DNA of 56,193 bases from Beijerinckiaceae bacterium (GCA_947475995.1 CANJNI010000030.1:1-56193), one strand, 5' to 3'; positions 46,009-54,710 are shown, counted from the first letter of the stretch. Notes: a model not told the origin generated them from the sequence alone. Numbers and translations are program-made.

Positions 46009-46416
46009 ATGGGCAGCGCATCAGGCGGCGACATCAACCTCACAGGCGTCTGGCAGGGTCTTTATTCCTACGAATCGATCCAGGAGCCGGTGCCGTTCAT
46101 GGCGACAGTGCTGGACACAGGGAATTTCATCAGCGGCGCTACCCACGAAAACTGCCTTGTGGGCGGCCTGCGGCATGGCGCCCCGACGGCGATGATCGAC
46201 GGAAACCGTCGCGCCCTGCACGTCAGCTTCACCAAGAAATACGACGGCTCCGAAGGCTGGGACCACGCGGTCGTTTATGATGGCGACGCCACCCCCGACG
46301 GAACCGAGATCGTCGGTCGCTGGATTCTGCCCGAGGGCCTCACGGGCTATTTCCTGATGGTCCGCGACGCCCGCAAGGCGCAGGAAATCTGGGTGAAGAG
46401 GTTTGTGGAGGCCTGA
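46009..46416 (+). CDS. Conserved hypothetical protein, lipocalin-like composition
   Basis: 135 residues from the ATG at 46009 (GGAGA, 6-base spacing); the frame is open from 45970. There is no signal peptide or membrane segment. The pattern INLTGVWQGLYSY, PVPFMATVLDTGNFISGATHE, ALHVSFTKKYDG and EIVGRWILPEGLTGYFLMVR reads as successive beta strands and resembles small lipocalin- or avidin-like beta barrels. No family is named with confidence. It is divergent from the Pht5-like gene and may share its control region. Confidence 0.65.
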   Translation: MGSASGGDINLTGVWQGLYSYESIQEPVPFMATVLDTGNFISGATHENCLVGGLRHGAPTAMIDGNRRALHVSFTKKYDGSEGWDHAVVYDGDATPDGTEIVGRWILPEGLTGYFLMVRDARKAQEIWVKRFVEA

Positions 46417-46458
46417 CGCCGACCGTGTTTGAAAAACCCAACCCGTTAGGTTATATTC

Positions 46459-46698
46459 ATGGTCACAGTCCTGCGCGGTTCGGGTTTTCGCGTCATCATA
46501 TTTCTGGACGATCACTTACCCGCGCATGTCCATGTGTTCGGGGACGGGCACGCGAAGATCAATTTGGCAGGCCCAGGCGGCGAGTGTGAGCTTGTGTGGG
46601 TCGAAGGCATGAAGCGCAGCGAGGTTCGTAAGGCTCTTCAGCTTGTCGAAGACCACCGGGCCGACCTGCTGCTGCGTTGGAGGGATATTCATGGCTGA
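46459..46698 (+). CDS. DUF4160 protein (toxin-like partner)
   Basis: 79 residues with the DUF4160 pattern VIIFLDDHLPAHVHVFGDGHAKINL, including HxHV, and a helical C-terminus ending DLLLRWRDIHG. DUF4160 and DUF2442 genes commonly occur as an adjacent pair suspected to be a toxin-antitoxin-type module, though activity is not established. Here the stop overlaps the DUF2442 start by 8 bases, matching that arrangement. Confidence 0.8.
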   Translation: MVTVLRGSGFRVIIFLDDHLPAHVHVFGDGHAKINLAGPGGECELVWVEGMKRSEVRKALQLVEDHRADLLLRWRDIHG

Positions 46699-47092
46699 GT
46701 TGACCGACCACCAAATAGATTTGGCGCTGGAACGCGGAGCCGCAGCGACCCGCGAGGAGCCGCGCGCTTCGGCGGTCCGGTTCGACCGCAAGGCGCGGCG
46801 CATCGTGGTCGATCTCCGGAACGGGTGCAGCTTCGCCTTTCCGCCCGCCCTCGTTCCAGATCTGGCGACCGCGGTCGACGCGGACCTCGCGACGCCCGAA
46901 ATTTTGGGCAATGGCTATGGTCTCCATTGGGAAAAACTGGACGTGGACATCTCACTCCCCGGTCTGATGGCCGAACTGTCCGGAACAAGCACCTATCTGG
47001 CGAGTCGGGCCGGTTCTGCCCGGTCGAGCGCAAAGTCGGCGGCTGCACGCACTAACGGATTGAAAGGCGGCAGGCCGCGCAAGGCTGGCTGA
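46691..47092 (+). CDS. DUF2442 protein (antitoxin-like partner)
   Basis: 133 residues from the ATG at 46691 inside the end of the DUF4160 gene. The DUF2442 core is VRFDRKARRIVVDLRNGCSF, followed by AFPPALVPDL, DLATPEILGNGYGLHWEKLD and VDISLPGLMAELSG. The C-terminal 30 residues are Ser/Ala/Arg-rich and basic, which could bind nucleic acid. It forms a two-gene module with the preceding gene. Confidence 0.82.
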   Translation: MAELTDHQIDLALERGAAATREEPRASAVRFDRKARRIVVDLRNGCSFAFPPALVPDLATAVDADLATPEILGNGYGLHWEKLDVDISLPGLMAELSGTSTYLASRAGSARSSAKSAAARTNGLKGGRPRKAG

Positions 47093-47431
47093 TCAACAGC
47101 ACGGACACCCCATGATCTCGTCGACCACCAGCCGGTCTTTCATCCAGTAGGGCGGCAGGTCGTCCTCGGTCACGTCCTGCGCCGCCTTGAAGATGCGGAA
47201 ATGGTGCCGCTTTTCGGGCGCAGTCCAGAACGCCACGACGGTGTCGACCGGCGGACAGCCCGGCGTTGTACAGGCGAGTTCGGAGACGCTGATCGCCACA
47301 TCCTCGTCGAGGCTGAAGCGCACCCGCACCCAGTCCTTCACCTGCCTGATGGCGGCGAGGTGGTCGGGGCCTTTGCGGGGAGAGCCGCCGAGGCTCAGCA
47401 TGGAACGGGGGCCGGGTTCATGAACCACCAT
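47093..47431 (-). CDS. Small conserved hypothetical protein with Cys motifs
   Basis: 112 residues from the ATG at 47431; an ATG at 47401 (MLSLGG) is an alternative and neither has a clear ribosome site. It contains SELACTTPGCPPVDTVVAFW, HHFRIFKAAQDVTEDDLPPY and a C-terminal GCPCC. The two Cys clusters suggest metal or cluster binding, but no family is recognised. It is convergent with the DUF2442 gene, the two stops being adjacent, and divergent from the zinc alcohol dehydrogenase. Confidence 0.6.
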   Translation of the reverse strand: MVVHEPGPRSMLSLGGSPRKGPDHLAAIRQVKDWVRVRFSLDEDVAISVSELACTTPGCPPVDTVVAFWTAPEKRHHFRIFKAAQDVTEDDLPPYWMKDRLVVDEIMGCPCC

Positions 47432-47549
47432 GTAATGCGTTCAGCATGCCGGAGCCACTCCGGCGTCGGCTCAGCATTTTTGGCTTGACCCTTGGGGGTC
47501 CATACCTAGAGTGCCGCCCATCCAAACGTCGACCATCAGGAGAAACGCC

Positions 47550-48665
47550 GTGTCGAATAAAGTTCTGGCAGCCACCCGCGTTGCGCCGGGCCGGACCGAG
47601 ATCCTCGAATATCCGATGCCGGAAATCGCCGAGGACGCGGCCCTGATGAAGATGGAAGTGGCCGGCATCTGCGGGACCGACGTGAAGCTCTACGAGCATC
47701 CCCCGACTTCCGATCCGGTCATCATGGGCCACGAGAACATCGGCTACATCGCCAAGGCCGGCCGCGAATTCACCCGCCGCAAGGGCTTCAAGGAAGGCGA
47801 TCTGGTCTTCGTCGAACATTACGTCATGTGCGGCAAGTGCGAATGGTGCCACGCCGGCCAGTATCGCCACTGCGAAAACACCAACTGGCGCACCAACCCG
47901 AACTCGATCCGCTACGGCTACACCTCCGCCAAGCGCGAACCGCACCTTTACGGCGGCTTCGCCCAGTATGTGTATCTGCCGTGGAATTCGGTGGTTCACC
48001 ACGTGCCCAAGGGCGTGTCGCCCGAACTCGCCGGCCTCGTTACCCCGATGGCGAACGGCATCGAATGGTCGCTGTTCGAAGGACAGGTCCAGTATAACTC
48101 GACGGTGCTGATTCAGGGCCCCGGCCAGCAGGGACTGTCGCAGACCGTCATCTGCAAGCAGGCGGGCGCCAAGAACATCATCATCACCGGCACCGCCAAG
48201 GACGGCGCGCGTCTGGAAGTCGCCAAGAAGCTCGGCGCCGACCACACGATCAACGTCAACGCCGAAAACCCGCTCGAAAAGATCATGGAATATACGGGCG
48301 GCCTCGGCGTGGACGTCGTGCTCGACTGCACGGCCGGCGCGGGCACGATCCCGATCCTGCTCGGCATCGAGGCCCTGAAGGCCAAGGCCGGACGCATCGT
48401 GGTTCAGGGCGAAATGCCCGAATTCCCGAACTTCCCGATCGGCAAGATGACCACCAAGTACATCACCATGCATTCGGCGCGCGGCCATTCCTACAAGGCT
48501 TGCGAACTGGCGCTGGAGCAATTGGCGTCGAAGCGCTTCCCGCTCGACCTGATCACGACCCACAAGTTCGGCTTGAAGGATGTGGATCTCGCCATTCGCT
48601 CGGTTGGCAACAAGGAAGGCGCCGTGAAGGACGTCATCCACGCCTCGCTGATGCCGTGGCTCTGA
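47550..48665 (+). CDS. Zinc-dependent alcohol dehydrogenase (MDR family)
   Basis: 371 residues from a GTG at 47550 (AGGAGAA, 6-base spacing); the frame is open to 47511. The GroES-like domain has GICGTDVKLYEH (catalytic zinc Cys), MGHENIGYIAKAG (zinc His-Glu) and the structural zinc set CGKCEWCHAGQYRHC. The Rossmann domain has VLIQGPGQQGLSQTVICKQA and VDVVLDCTAGAG. It should be an NAD(P)-dependent oxidoreductase of an alcohol or hydroxy acid. The substrate is unknown. A role in the neighbouring aromatic or C1-type metabolism is context only. A terminator follows. Confidence 0.88.
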   Translation: MSNKVLAATRVAPGRTEILEYPMPEIAEDAALMKMEVAGICGTDVKLYEHPPTSDPVIMGHENIGYIAKAGREFTRRKGFKEGDLVFVEHYVMCGKCEWCHAGQYRHCENTNWRTNPNSIRYGYTSAKREPHLYGGFAQYVYLPWNSVVHHVPKGVSPELAGLVTPMANGIEWSLFEGQVQYNSTVLIQGPGQQGLSQTVICKQAGAKNIIITGTAKDGARLEVAKKLGADHTINVNAENPLEKIMEYTGGLGVDVVLDCTAGAGTIPILLGIEALKAKAGRIVVQGEMPEFPNFPIGKMTTKYITMHSARGHSYKACELALEQLASKRFPLDLITTHKFGLKDVDLAIRSVGNKEGAVKDVIHASLMPWL

Positions 48666-48680
48666 TCTGCTAGCACTTTG

Positions 48681-48709
48681 AAAAAGCCCCGCTTCGGCGG
48701 GGCTTTTTT
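48681..48709. terminator. Bidirectional terminator between alcohol dehydrogenase and cytochrome c genes
   Basis: AAAAAGCCCCGC-TTC-GGCGGGGCTTTTTT is a strong hairpin with A-run and T-run flanks, placed between two convergent stop codons. Confidence 0.88.
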
Positions 48710-48712
48710 GTT

Positions 48713-49525
48713 TCAGCGCATTTCCGAATAATATTGCGCCAGCATGTCGATCTCGCGCTCGCTGAGTTTGCCCGCCACATCCCGCATCCGCCCGAAAAGA
48801 TCGCTGCGGCGCTGGCCTGATTTGAAGGCCCGCATCTGGACCGACAGATATTGCGGCGTCTGGGCGAACAGGACGGGCGTCTCGACCGGGCCCGCCGCAG
48901 CCGGGCTGTGGCAGGATTCGCAGGCCGGCAGGCCGCGGGCTGAATCGCCCGTCCGGGCCAGCCGGTCCGCCTCGGGACCTGCGGTGCGCACCCAGGTCAC
49001 GTCCCACGGCGGGCGGGCGCGCCTCGCAAAATAAGCGGCTGCTTCCGCCATCTGCGTGTCCGTCAGATCCTGCACGACCGATTGCATGGTGTCGTTGATG
49101 CGCGCGCCGCTCTTGTAGTCGTGCAATTGCTTGTAGATCGCCGCCGAGGACTGCCCGGCCATGTTGGGGAATTGCGCCGGATCGGTCGAGACGCCCAACT
49201 CGCCGTGACAGGCCGCGCAGACCCCGACTGCGAGCTCGCGCCCCGCATCGGCGGGCGCAGATGACAGCGTGTTCAGCACCTGCGGCGACCAGATCACATT
49301 CGAGACCGGAACGCCGCTCGCGGCTGATCTCGGCTGCTGCGCGGCAGGCGAGCCGGGCGAAATGCCGAGCGCGCGGCAGATGGCGGTCCACGGATCGATT
49401 CCCGCCTGCGCCCCCTGCACGACGGGCATGATCACGAAGCCCGACAGGATGCCGAACGCCAGAACCCCCACGACGACACCGATGGAGCTTCTGATCCAGA
49501 GACGGTCTGAGTCTTCGGGGCTCAT
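48713..49525 (-). CDS. Membrane-anchored diheme cytochrome c
   Basis: 270 residues. An N-terminal membrane anchor (about 13-36, SSIGVVVGVLAFGILSGFVI) is followed by two cytochrome c domains with heme sites CAACH and CESCH and distal Met candidates (FPNMAGQ and a later RMRDVAGKLSE). The layout matches c4-like diheme proteins. Its start overlaps the end of the ba3 oxidase subunit I gene by 4 bases, so it is the likely electron donor or a subunit of that oxidase. It is the last gene of the oxidase operon. Confidence 0.88.
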   Translation of the reverse strand: MSPEDSDRLWIRSSIGVVVGVLAFGILSGFVIMPVVQGAQAGIDPWTAICRALGISPGSPAAQQPRSAASGVPVSNVIWSPQVLNTLSSAPADAGRELAVGVCAACHGELGVSTDPAQFPNMAGQSSAAIYKQLHDYKSGARINDTMQSVVQDLTDTQMAEAAAYFARRARPPWDVTWVRTAGPEADRLARTGDSARGLPACESCHSPAAAGPVETPVLFAQTPQYLSVQMRAFKSGQRRSDLFGRMRDVAGKLSEREIDMLAQYYSEMR

Positions 49526-51150
49526 GGGGCCCTCCCGCTCGTCCGGTGCACCAGCGCAGCGGGCCGGTCGTCGATCAGGAATTGCGCGATCGGAAAGCCG
49601 TAGGCGGCCAGCATCAGCACGGCCACCAGCACGTTCCAGACCCCGAACCCGTTGAGGACACGCGGCGCGCGGTCATGCTCATGCAAGGCGCGCGCGAAGC
49701 TGAATGCGTCAACCGCAGAGGCCGGACGGCGGTGCGCCTGCGCAAGATTCCACACGAACAGCAGAGCGCTCGCCAGCAACAGGGCGCCGCCGAAAACCGA
49801 AACCAGCACCCAGGGTCCCCACTGGGCGATCAGCGGATTGGTGTAATCGAATTGCGCCACGCGCCGCCATTGGCCGAGCAATCCCAGCCAGTGCCACGGG
49901 ATCGTCATCACCATCATCCCGATCGCCCACAGCCAGAGCTGCAAACGCTGCCGGGCAGGGGAATTTGCAGGCGAGCCTGCCACATGGGGCCAGATTTCAT
50001 ACGCGATGGCGAAGTACATGATCACCACCGTGCCGCCGAAGATCAGATGGAAATGCGCCGTCACCCACGATGTGTTGTGAACCATCGCATTCATGCCGTA
50101 GCTCATGTTGATGAGCCCGCCGCCGCCGCCGAACCACAGCATGAAGAACGCGAGCCCCGTCGCCAGCACCATCGGGCGCTCCCACGGAAGCGCGCCGATC
50201 CACCCGAACAGTCCCTTGCCGCCGCGCAGCCGCCCGGCAATTTCCATCGAGGCCGAGATCGTGAAGATCGTGAACAGCGTCGGCACTGTGACAAGTACGG
50301 TCAGGGTCATTTGCAGGAACTTGAACCCGGTCGAATGCTCCGGGTCCATGAACAGGTGATGCATTCCGACTGGCAGGCTGTAGAGCAGGAACAACACAAA
50401 GGACACGCGCCCCATCGTGTCGCTGTAGAGCCGCCCGCCTGCCGCCTTGGGGGCCATCGTGTAAAAGGCGATGTAGGCCGGGAACAGCCAGAAATACACG
50501 ATGGCGTGCAGGGTCCACGAGAACAGCGTGCGGCTCAGCCCCACATCGACCGAATCCGTCCAGCCCAGCGCCGCAGGGATGATCTGAAACACCAGTTCGG
50601 TTCCGACTCCTGCGGTGGTCCACAGCCACATGATGGCGTTTGCGACGGTCGCGAACATCGCCAGCGGCACCGGGGCACCCGGATTGGCGCGCTTCCAGTC
50701 GCGCATGGCGACGATCATGATCGCGCACCAGATCCACGAGGCCGCCACCACCAGCACGAGGCCGATGTAAAACCACACGCTGCCGGTGAGCGGCGGATAA
50801 AATGTGTAAAGCACGGAGGCCCGGCCCGACAGGATGGTCGCCACAGCCATCGCGACGCCGAAGATGCCGATCCCGAAACCCGCCCATGCGAGACGGCGCA
50901 GCGGAAGCCTGCGATCCAGCGCGCGCTCGGCGGTGAAATACCCGAAGCCCATGATGAAGAACGTCGGGAGCACATAGGCCATGATAGACCCGTGCGCGGT
51001 GACCGACAGGAAATAGTTCGATGGCGTGAAGAATGGCGCGGGCCAGGGGCTGCGCGCCAGCATCTGCCACAGGCCGAACACGCAAGCGATTGCGAAGGCC
51101 GCAAACGACAGCCACAAATGCGCGAGCGTCAGGCGATCAAGGCTTCTCAC
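49522..51150 (-). CDS. b(o/a)3-type cytochrome c oxidase subunit I
   Basis: 542 residues from a GTG at 51150 (GGGAGAG upstream), overlapping the subunit II end by 14 bases. About 13 membrane segments are present. Heme and copper ligands are visible: the low-spin heme His in TAHGSIMAY, CuB region WTLHAIVYFWLFP and GMHHLFMDP, and heme His residues in HNTSWVTAHFHLIFG. The CuB His-Tyr motif reads HAIVY rather than the common HPxVY. The short ba3-type layout with a single proton channel is expected. It reduces oxygen to water at low oxygen and pumps protons. The operon has no subunit III, as usual for this type. Confidence 0.92.
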   Translation of the reverse strand: MRSLDRLTLAHLWLSFAAFAIACVFGLWQMLARSPWPAPFFTPSNYFLSVTAHGSIMAYVLPTFFIMGFGYFTAERALDRRLPLRRLAWAGFGIGIFGVAMAVATILSGRASVLYTFYPPLTGSVWFYIGLVLVVAASWIWCAIMIVAMRDWKRANPGAPVPLAMFATVANAIMWLWTTAGVGTELVFQIIPAALGWTDSVDVGLSRTLFSWTLHAIVYFWLFPAYIAFYTMAPKAAGGRLYSDTMGRVSFVLFLLYSLPVGMHHLFMDPEHSTGFKFLQMTLTVLVTVPTLFTIFTISASMEIAGRLRGGKGLFGWIGALPWERPMVLATGLAFFMLWFGGGGGLINMSYGMNAMVHNTSWVTAHFHLIFGGTVVIMYFAIAYEIWPHVAGSPANSPARQRLQLWLWAIGMMVMTIPWHWLGLLGQWRRVAQFDYTNPLIAQWGPWVLVSVFGGALLLASALLFVWNLAQAHRRPASAVDAFSFARALHEHDRAPRVLNGFGVWNVLVAVLMLAAYGFPIAQFLIDDRPAALVHRTSGRAP

Positions 51151-51679
51151 AGAGCGCTCTCCCGTCGGCGTCGGGCTTGAAATCGTCTTCGGGCACAACC
51201 CTTACGGTCGCCCACATCTGGCTGTGCCCGAGGCCGCAATATTCGTGGCAGGGCATCAGCAGGTCGCCGGTCTTGCGGAACACGGAATGGACCTGCGCCA
51301 CGTAGCCGGGCACCACCATCGTGTTGACGTTTGTGCCCGTCACCAGAATGCCATGGATGACGTCGGGCGACGTGAAGCGCAACGTCACCTGCCGGTTCGC
51401 CGGAACCACCACACATTGCGGGGCAAAGGAAAACTGCGTCGCCACAACTCGCGTCACGACCTGCCCGTTTTCCACGCGCGTGCCGAGATTCGCCTCGTTG
51501 AATTCCGCCGACAGGTGGACGCTATTGGGATCGATGGTTTCAATGTTGCTGGGCGGATTGATGAAGCGAACGAGGCCCGCCCACAGGATCGCGAGCGAGA
51601 TGGCCCCGACCGTGAGGCCCACCACGATGCTCCAGCGCAATTCTGATCTTACGACATCCTGCTCGGTCCTTGCGGCCAT
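51137..51679 (-). CDS. Cytochrome c oxidase subunit II (CuA domain), ba3 type
   Basis: 180 residues. There is a single N-terminal membrane segment (about 17-38, IVVGLTVGAISLAILWAGLV) and a cupredoxin domain with all CuA ligands: the His of SPDVIHGILV and the cluster CHEYCGLGHSQM. A single anchor, instead of the two of aa3 oxidases, is typical of ba3 enzymes. SCO1 at 23329 is the likely copper donor. It lies between the small subunit and subunit I genes. Confidence 0.93.
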   Translation of the reverse strand: MAARTEQDVVRSELRWSIVVGLTVGAISLAILWAGLVRFINPPSNIETIDPNSVHLSAEFNEANLGTRVENGQVVTRVVATQFSFAPQCVVVPANRQVTLRFTSPDVIHGILVTGTNVNTMVVPGYVAQVHSVFRKTGDLLMPCHEYCGLGHSQMWATVRVVPEDDFKPDADGRALCEKP

Positions 51680-51680
51680 C

Positions 51681-51884
51681 TCAGCCCACCTGACCGCGCG
51701 GCAGGAAGACGAACAGATACATCAGGAACCATGCGAGCAGCAGTAACCCGACCGACAAGCCCGCCAACGCCAGCGCGCCGGAGGGCACTTGATCCAGCAC
51801 GTCCGGCGGCAATTCGTGGTCCGGTTCGGCCAAGACGGCTCCCTGAGGCTGATCGAAGCGAGATGGCGAGCTTCGATCCCTCAC
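51681..51884 (-). CDS. Small membrane subunit of ba3 oxidase (subunit IIa-like)
   Basis: 67 residues with a polar N-terminus and one membrane helix (ALALAGLSVGLLLLAWFLMY). Its stop lies one base before the subunit II start, and it is the first gene of the oxidase operon. Single-helix IIa subunits that complete the second anchor of subunit II are known in ba3 oxidases. The assignment rests mostly on position, size and topology. Confidence 0.72.
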   Translation of the reverse strand: MRDRSSPSRFDQPQGAVLAEPDHELPPDVLDQVPSGALALAGLSVGLLLLAWFLMYLFVFLPRGQVG

Positions 51885-51907
51885 GGGGGGCGTTCAAGGA
51901 TCGGAAT

Positions 51908-53068
51908 TCACGCGGTGCGGTGTTTGGACAGGGATCGGTTCAACAGGCGTTGCACGCTGCGCGTGTGGCGCTCGAACAGCCACCACGCGCACCACGCATA
52001 GGCAAGCGCGCACGTCAGTATAAAACAATAGATGAGAAGGAATTTCGAGCTTGCGACGTAAAGCTCCGCATCATTGAAGGCCGTCATCACAAGCGCGAGA
52101 AATGGAAAATGCGTTAGGTATAGCGTGTAGGAAAAATCAGCCATTCTCCGGGACAGGGCAGCGGGAATGCTGTTCATGCGGCGTGCGGAAAGAGCCCATA
52201 GAACCAGTGCGAACGACCCTGCCGTGGCGGCGTCGAGTATTGCAGGCGTCAGCCGCAATGCGCCGGGCAGCCAGAAGAGAACGGCAGCGAAAATGAGTGA
52301 AGGGAGCAGCCAGGCCCCGCGCAATTGTCGCCATTTTACCGGATGGCTCATGCGGCCTGCAAGAAAGGCCGCATAACCCAGACCCCAGAAAACGCCATAG
52401 ACGACGACCTTCAGCGGCAGCACGGCGCAGATCAGGGAGGCCAGGATCGCTGACGACATTCGTGCGGTGCGCGTCTGTTGCCGATGCGCCGCGATCATGA
52501 CCAAAGGAAAGATCGCATAGTACCAGAACTCGTAGGAGAGGCTCCACAGCGGAGAATTTGTCCCGAAGGTAGGGACTGCGATCCGCTGAAGGAAAAGCGC
52601 ATTTCCCAGAAAGGTTGAGGCGCTCCAGATTGCCCCGATGGCTTCGCCATCGGGCAGGCTTCCGCCGCGCGACGGGCTCGCGAGCAGCCCGGTATAAAGC
52701 GAACCCCCGATTACATCGCGACCGAGGGCGTCGAGCAGCGCAGTCAATGCCAGCGCCGGCAGCAGGACGAGCCACAGGCGAGTCAGCCTTTGGATCCAGT
52801 ATCGCGGCCACGAGAAATGGCTTTGGCAAATCGCGTTGTGGACGCTGCCGCCAACCAGAAATCCGCTCAGTACGAAAAACACGATGACGGCCGCATGACC
52901 CTGCGCGGTGAGCAGATCGAAGAAGCGCCAGAAGAGTCGGTCATCCTGCTCCAGCCCCTCGAACATGAGGTAACGCAGATGCCCGGCCGCAACAGCAAAC
53001 GCCGCAAGCCCGCGCGCCAAATCAACCCACGGGAGGCGCCCGGACTCGCTCTCGGGAGGGTTGGTCAC
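51908..53068 (-). CDS. OafA/YrhL-type membrane acyltransferase (acyltransferase family 3)
   Basis: 386 residues from a GTG at 53068 (GAGGG, 7-base spacing); the frame is open to 53119. About ten membrane segments are present. The N-terminal motif LPWVDLARGLAAFAVAAGHL with the catalytic His, the FFVLSGFLVGG block, RYWIQRLTRLWLVLLPAL and SPLWSLSYEFWYY are hallmarks of the O-acetyl or succinyl transferases that modify surface glycans. It lies 22 bases downstream of the sulfurtransferase stop and may be co-transcribed with it. The acceptor is unknown. Confidence 0.88.
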   Translation of the reverse strand: MTNPPESESGRLPWVDLARGLAAFAVAAGHLRYLMFEGLEQDDRLFWRFFDLLTAQGHAAVIVFFVLSGFLVGGSVHNAICQSHFSWPRYWIQRLTRLWLVLLPALALTALLDALGRDVIGGSLYTGLLASPSRGGSLPDGEAIGAIWSASTFLGNALFLQRIAVPTFGTNSPLWSLSYEFWYYAIFPLVMIAAHRQQTRTARMSSAILASLICAVLPLKVVVYGVFWGLGYAAFLAGRMSHPVKWRQLRGAWLLPSLIFAAVLFWLPGALRLTPAILDAATAGSFALVLWALSARRMNSIPAALSRRMADFSYTLYLTHFPFLALVMTAFNDAELYVASSKFLLIYCFILTCALAYAWCAWWLFERHTRSVQRLLNRSLSKHRTA

Positions 53069-53090
53069 TTTGCCGCCCTCTCGCAGGCTT

Positions 53091-53942
53091 TCATCCGGTC
53101 GCCACTGCGCAATCCTCACGCGCGCCCCATTCGGACCATGAGCCGTCGTAAAGCGCCTTGGCGGGAGTCCCGAGTCGTTCCAGCCCGAGTGACAGGATGG
53201 CTGCGGTCACGCCCGACCCGCAGCTGGTGATGACGGGCTTGCTGCGGTCCACGCCCTGTGCAGCGAAAATCTGCGCCAGTTCTGCGGGGGGCTTCATGCG
53301 TCCGTTGGCGACGAGCAGATCGGCTGGAACGCTGATCCCGCCCGGCATATGGCCTGAGCGGACGCCCGGACGCGGCTCCGCCGCCTCGCCCCGGAAGCGG
53401 GCCGCAGGGCGGGCGTCAATGACCTGCGCGGACCCGCTGGTCAGCGCCTCCCGCACATCCACCAATGCCGCCACCGCCGAGCGGTCGAGCTTCGCGTGGA
53501 AAATCTTCGGCGCGCGGCTCGCCGGACCGGCTTCGAGGTCCCGGCCACCCGCCTTCCACGCCGGCAGTCCGCCATCGAGGATTCGCACGTCTTCGGCCCC
53601 GAAGACCCGGAAGGTCCAGCGCACCCGCGCCGCCGCCAGCAACCCAGCGCCGTCATAGACCACGATGGTCATGCGCTCCGAAATGCCGAGCTTCCCGACC
53701 GCGCCCGCGAAAGCGAGTGGCGACGGCAGCATGTGAGGCAGGCTGGAGCTCTTGTCGCTCACCGCATCAATGTCGAACCGGACCGCGCCCGGAATATGCC
53801 CGGCCAGATATTCAGCCTCGGCGTCCCGCCCCATGGCGGGCAGGTACCAGGAGCCGTCGATGACCACGAGACCCGGATGGCCGAGCCGCTCTCCCAGCCA
53901 CTCGGGGGAAACGAAGATGTGATCTGACTCGTGGTCCGACAT
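53091..53942 (-). CDS. sseA: 3-mercaptopyruvate sulfurtransferase (SseA type)
   Basis: 283 residues from the ATG at 53942. Two rhodanese domains are present: the inactive N-terminal one with HPGLVVIDGSWYLP, HIPGAVRFDID and LDGGLPAWKAGG, and the C-terminal one with VIDARPAARFRGE and the active loop CGSGVTA. The CGSGVTA loop distinguishes mercaptopyruvate from thiosulfate sulfurtransferases (CRxGxx). It transfers sulfur from 3-mercaptopyruvate to thiols or cyanide in the cytosol. It is divergent from the L,D-transpeptidase gene. Confidence 0.92.
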   Translation of the reverse strand: MSDHESDHIFVSPEWLGERLGHPGLVVIDGSWYLPAMGRDAEAEYLAGHIPGAVRFDIDAVSDKSSSLPHMLPSPLAFAGAVGKLGISERMTIVVYDGAGLLAAARVRWTFRVFGAEDVRILDGGLPAWKAGGRDLEAGPASRAPKIFHAKLDRSAVAALVDVREALTSGSAQVIDARPAARFRGEAAEPRPGVRSGHMPGGISVPADLLVANGRMKPPAELAQIFAAQGVDRSKPVITSCGSGVTAAILSLGLERLGTPAKALYDGSWSEWGAREDCAVATG

Positions 53943-54154
53943 GAAACCCGCAACTCCTGCCCAAAAAGCCCGCATCCATCATGCGCCGGAGCCCGGCTTT
54001 CGGGCAACTTGCAATTGCGTCCTCTGAAACGGCGGCTTTTGGCCGGGTGTTGCTCACATGCAGCAGACCTCGGGGTCGGGGTGTTGTTTAAGAAGCTGGA
54101 ACCATCCCGTGATGGAATGGATTTCTGGGGCAGTTGATTCGGGGGACTACCAGC

Positions 54155-54706
54155 ATGAATCGCGCTGGAGTGATAAGCGCCGGCCTTGTGGCCGGCCTGA
54201 TGTTTGCGGCTGCTGCCGACGCCAAGCCGGCCCGGCAGGGGAGCCGGGAGGCGGAACTGCGCGGCCTCGTGCAGACAAAGATCGCGCAGGAATACGAGCC
54301 AGGCACCATCGTGATCAGCCTGAGCCAGAAAAAGCTCTGGCTGGTGACCGGCGAGGGCGAGGCGATCCAGTATCGCGTCGCAGTCGGCAAGGCCGGCAAG
54401 GCCTGGACAGGCACCGCCTATGTGAAGGGCAAGTTCGTGCGTCCCGACTGGATGCCCCCGGCGGTGGTGAAGAAAGACAATCCGAAGATCCCGGATCTCA
54501 TTCCGGGCGGGACGCCCGGCAACCCGATGGGCGAACGCGCCCTGACCCTCAACCTCGACGAGATCGCCATCCACGGCACCTCGGCCTCCATGCGACGCTC
54601 CATCGGAAGCGCGGCTTCCTATGGCTGCATCCGCATGCTGAACGAGGATGTGGTGGACCTGTTCGATCGCGTGCGCGTCGGCACGCCGGTCGTGGCGATC
54701 CGCTAG
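54155..54706 (+). CDS. L,D-transpeptidase (YkuD domain)
   Basis: 183 residues from the ATG at 54155. The signal peptide MNRAGVISAGLVAGLMFAAA has a cleavage site around ADA. The YkuD domain starts at GTIVISLSQKKLWLVTGEG and contains IAIHGTSASM with the catalytic His and SYGCIRMLNEDVVDLFD with the nucleophile Cys. It makes 3-3 peptidoglycan cross-links or attaches proteins to peptidoglycan, which is common in Hyphomicrobiales where several copies usually occur. It converges with the cyclopropane synthase gene, 4 bases apart. Confidence 0.92.
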   Translation: MNRAGVISAGLVAGLMFAAAADAKPARQGSREAELRGLVQTKIAQEYEPGTIVISLSQKKLWLVTGEGEAIQYRVAVGKAGKAWTGTAYVKGKFVRPDWMPPAVVKKDNPKIPDLIPGGTPGNPMGERALTLNLDEIAIHGTSASMRRSIGSAASYGCIRMLNEDVVDLFDRVRVGTPVVAIR

Positions 54707-54710
54707 GATT

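Noticed and set aside
47418..49391. 657-codon minus-strand open frame
   Set aside because: It runs across the cytochrome c gene, a strong terminator and the reverse of the alcohol dehydrogenase, and has no coherent family content.
49546..51180. 544-codon plus-strand open frame
   Set aside because: Antisense shadow of oxidase subunit I; the composition (His/Arg/Gln-rich) is typical of the reverse of a membrane protein gene in GC-rich DNA.
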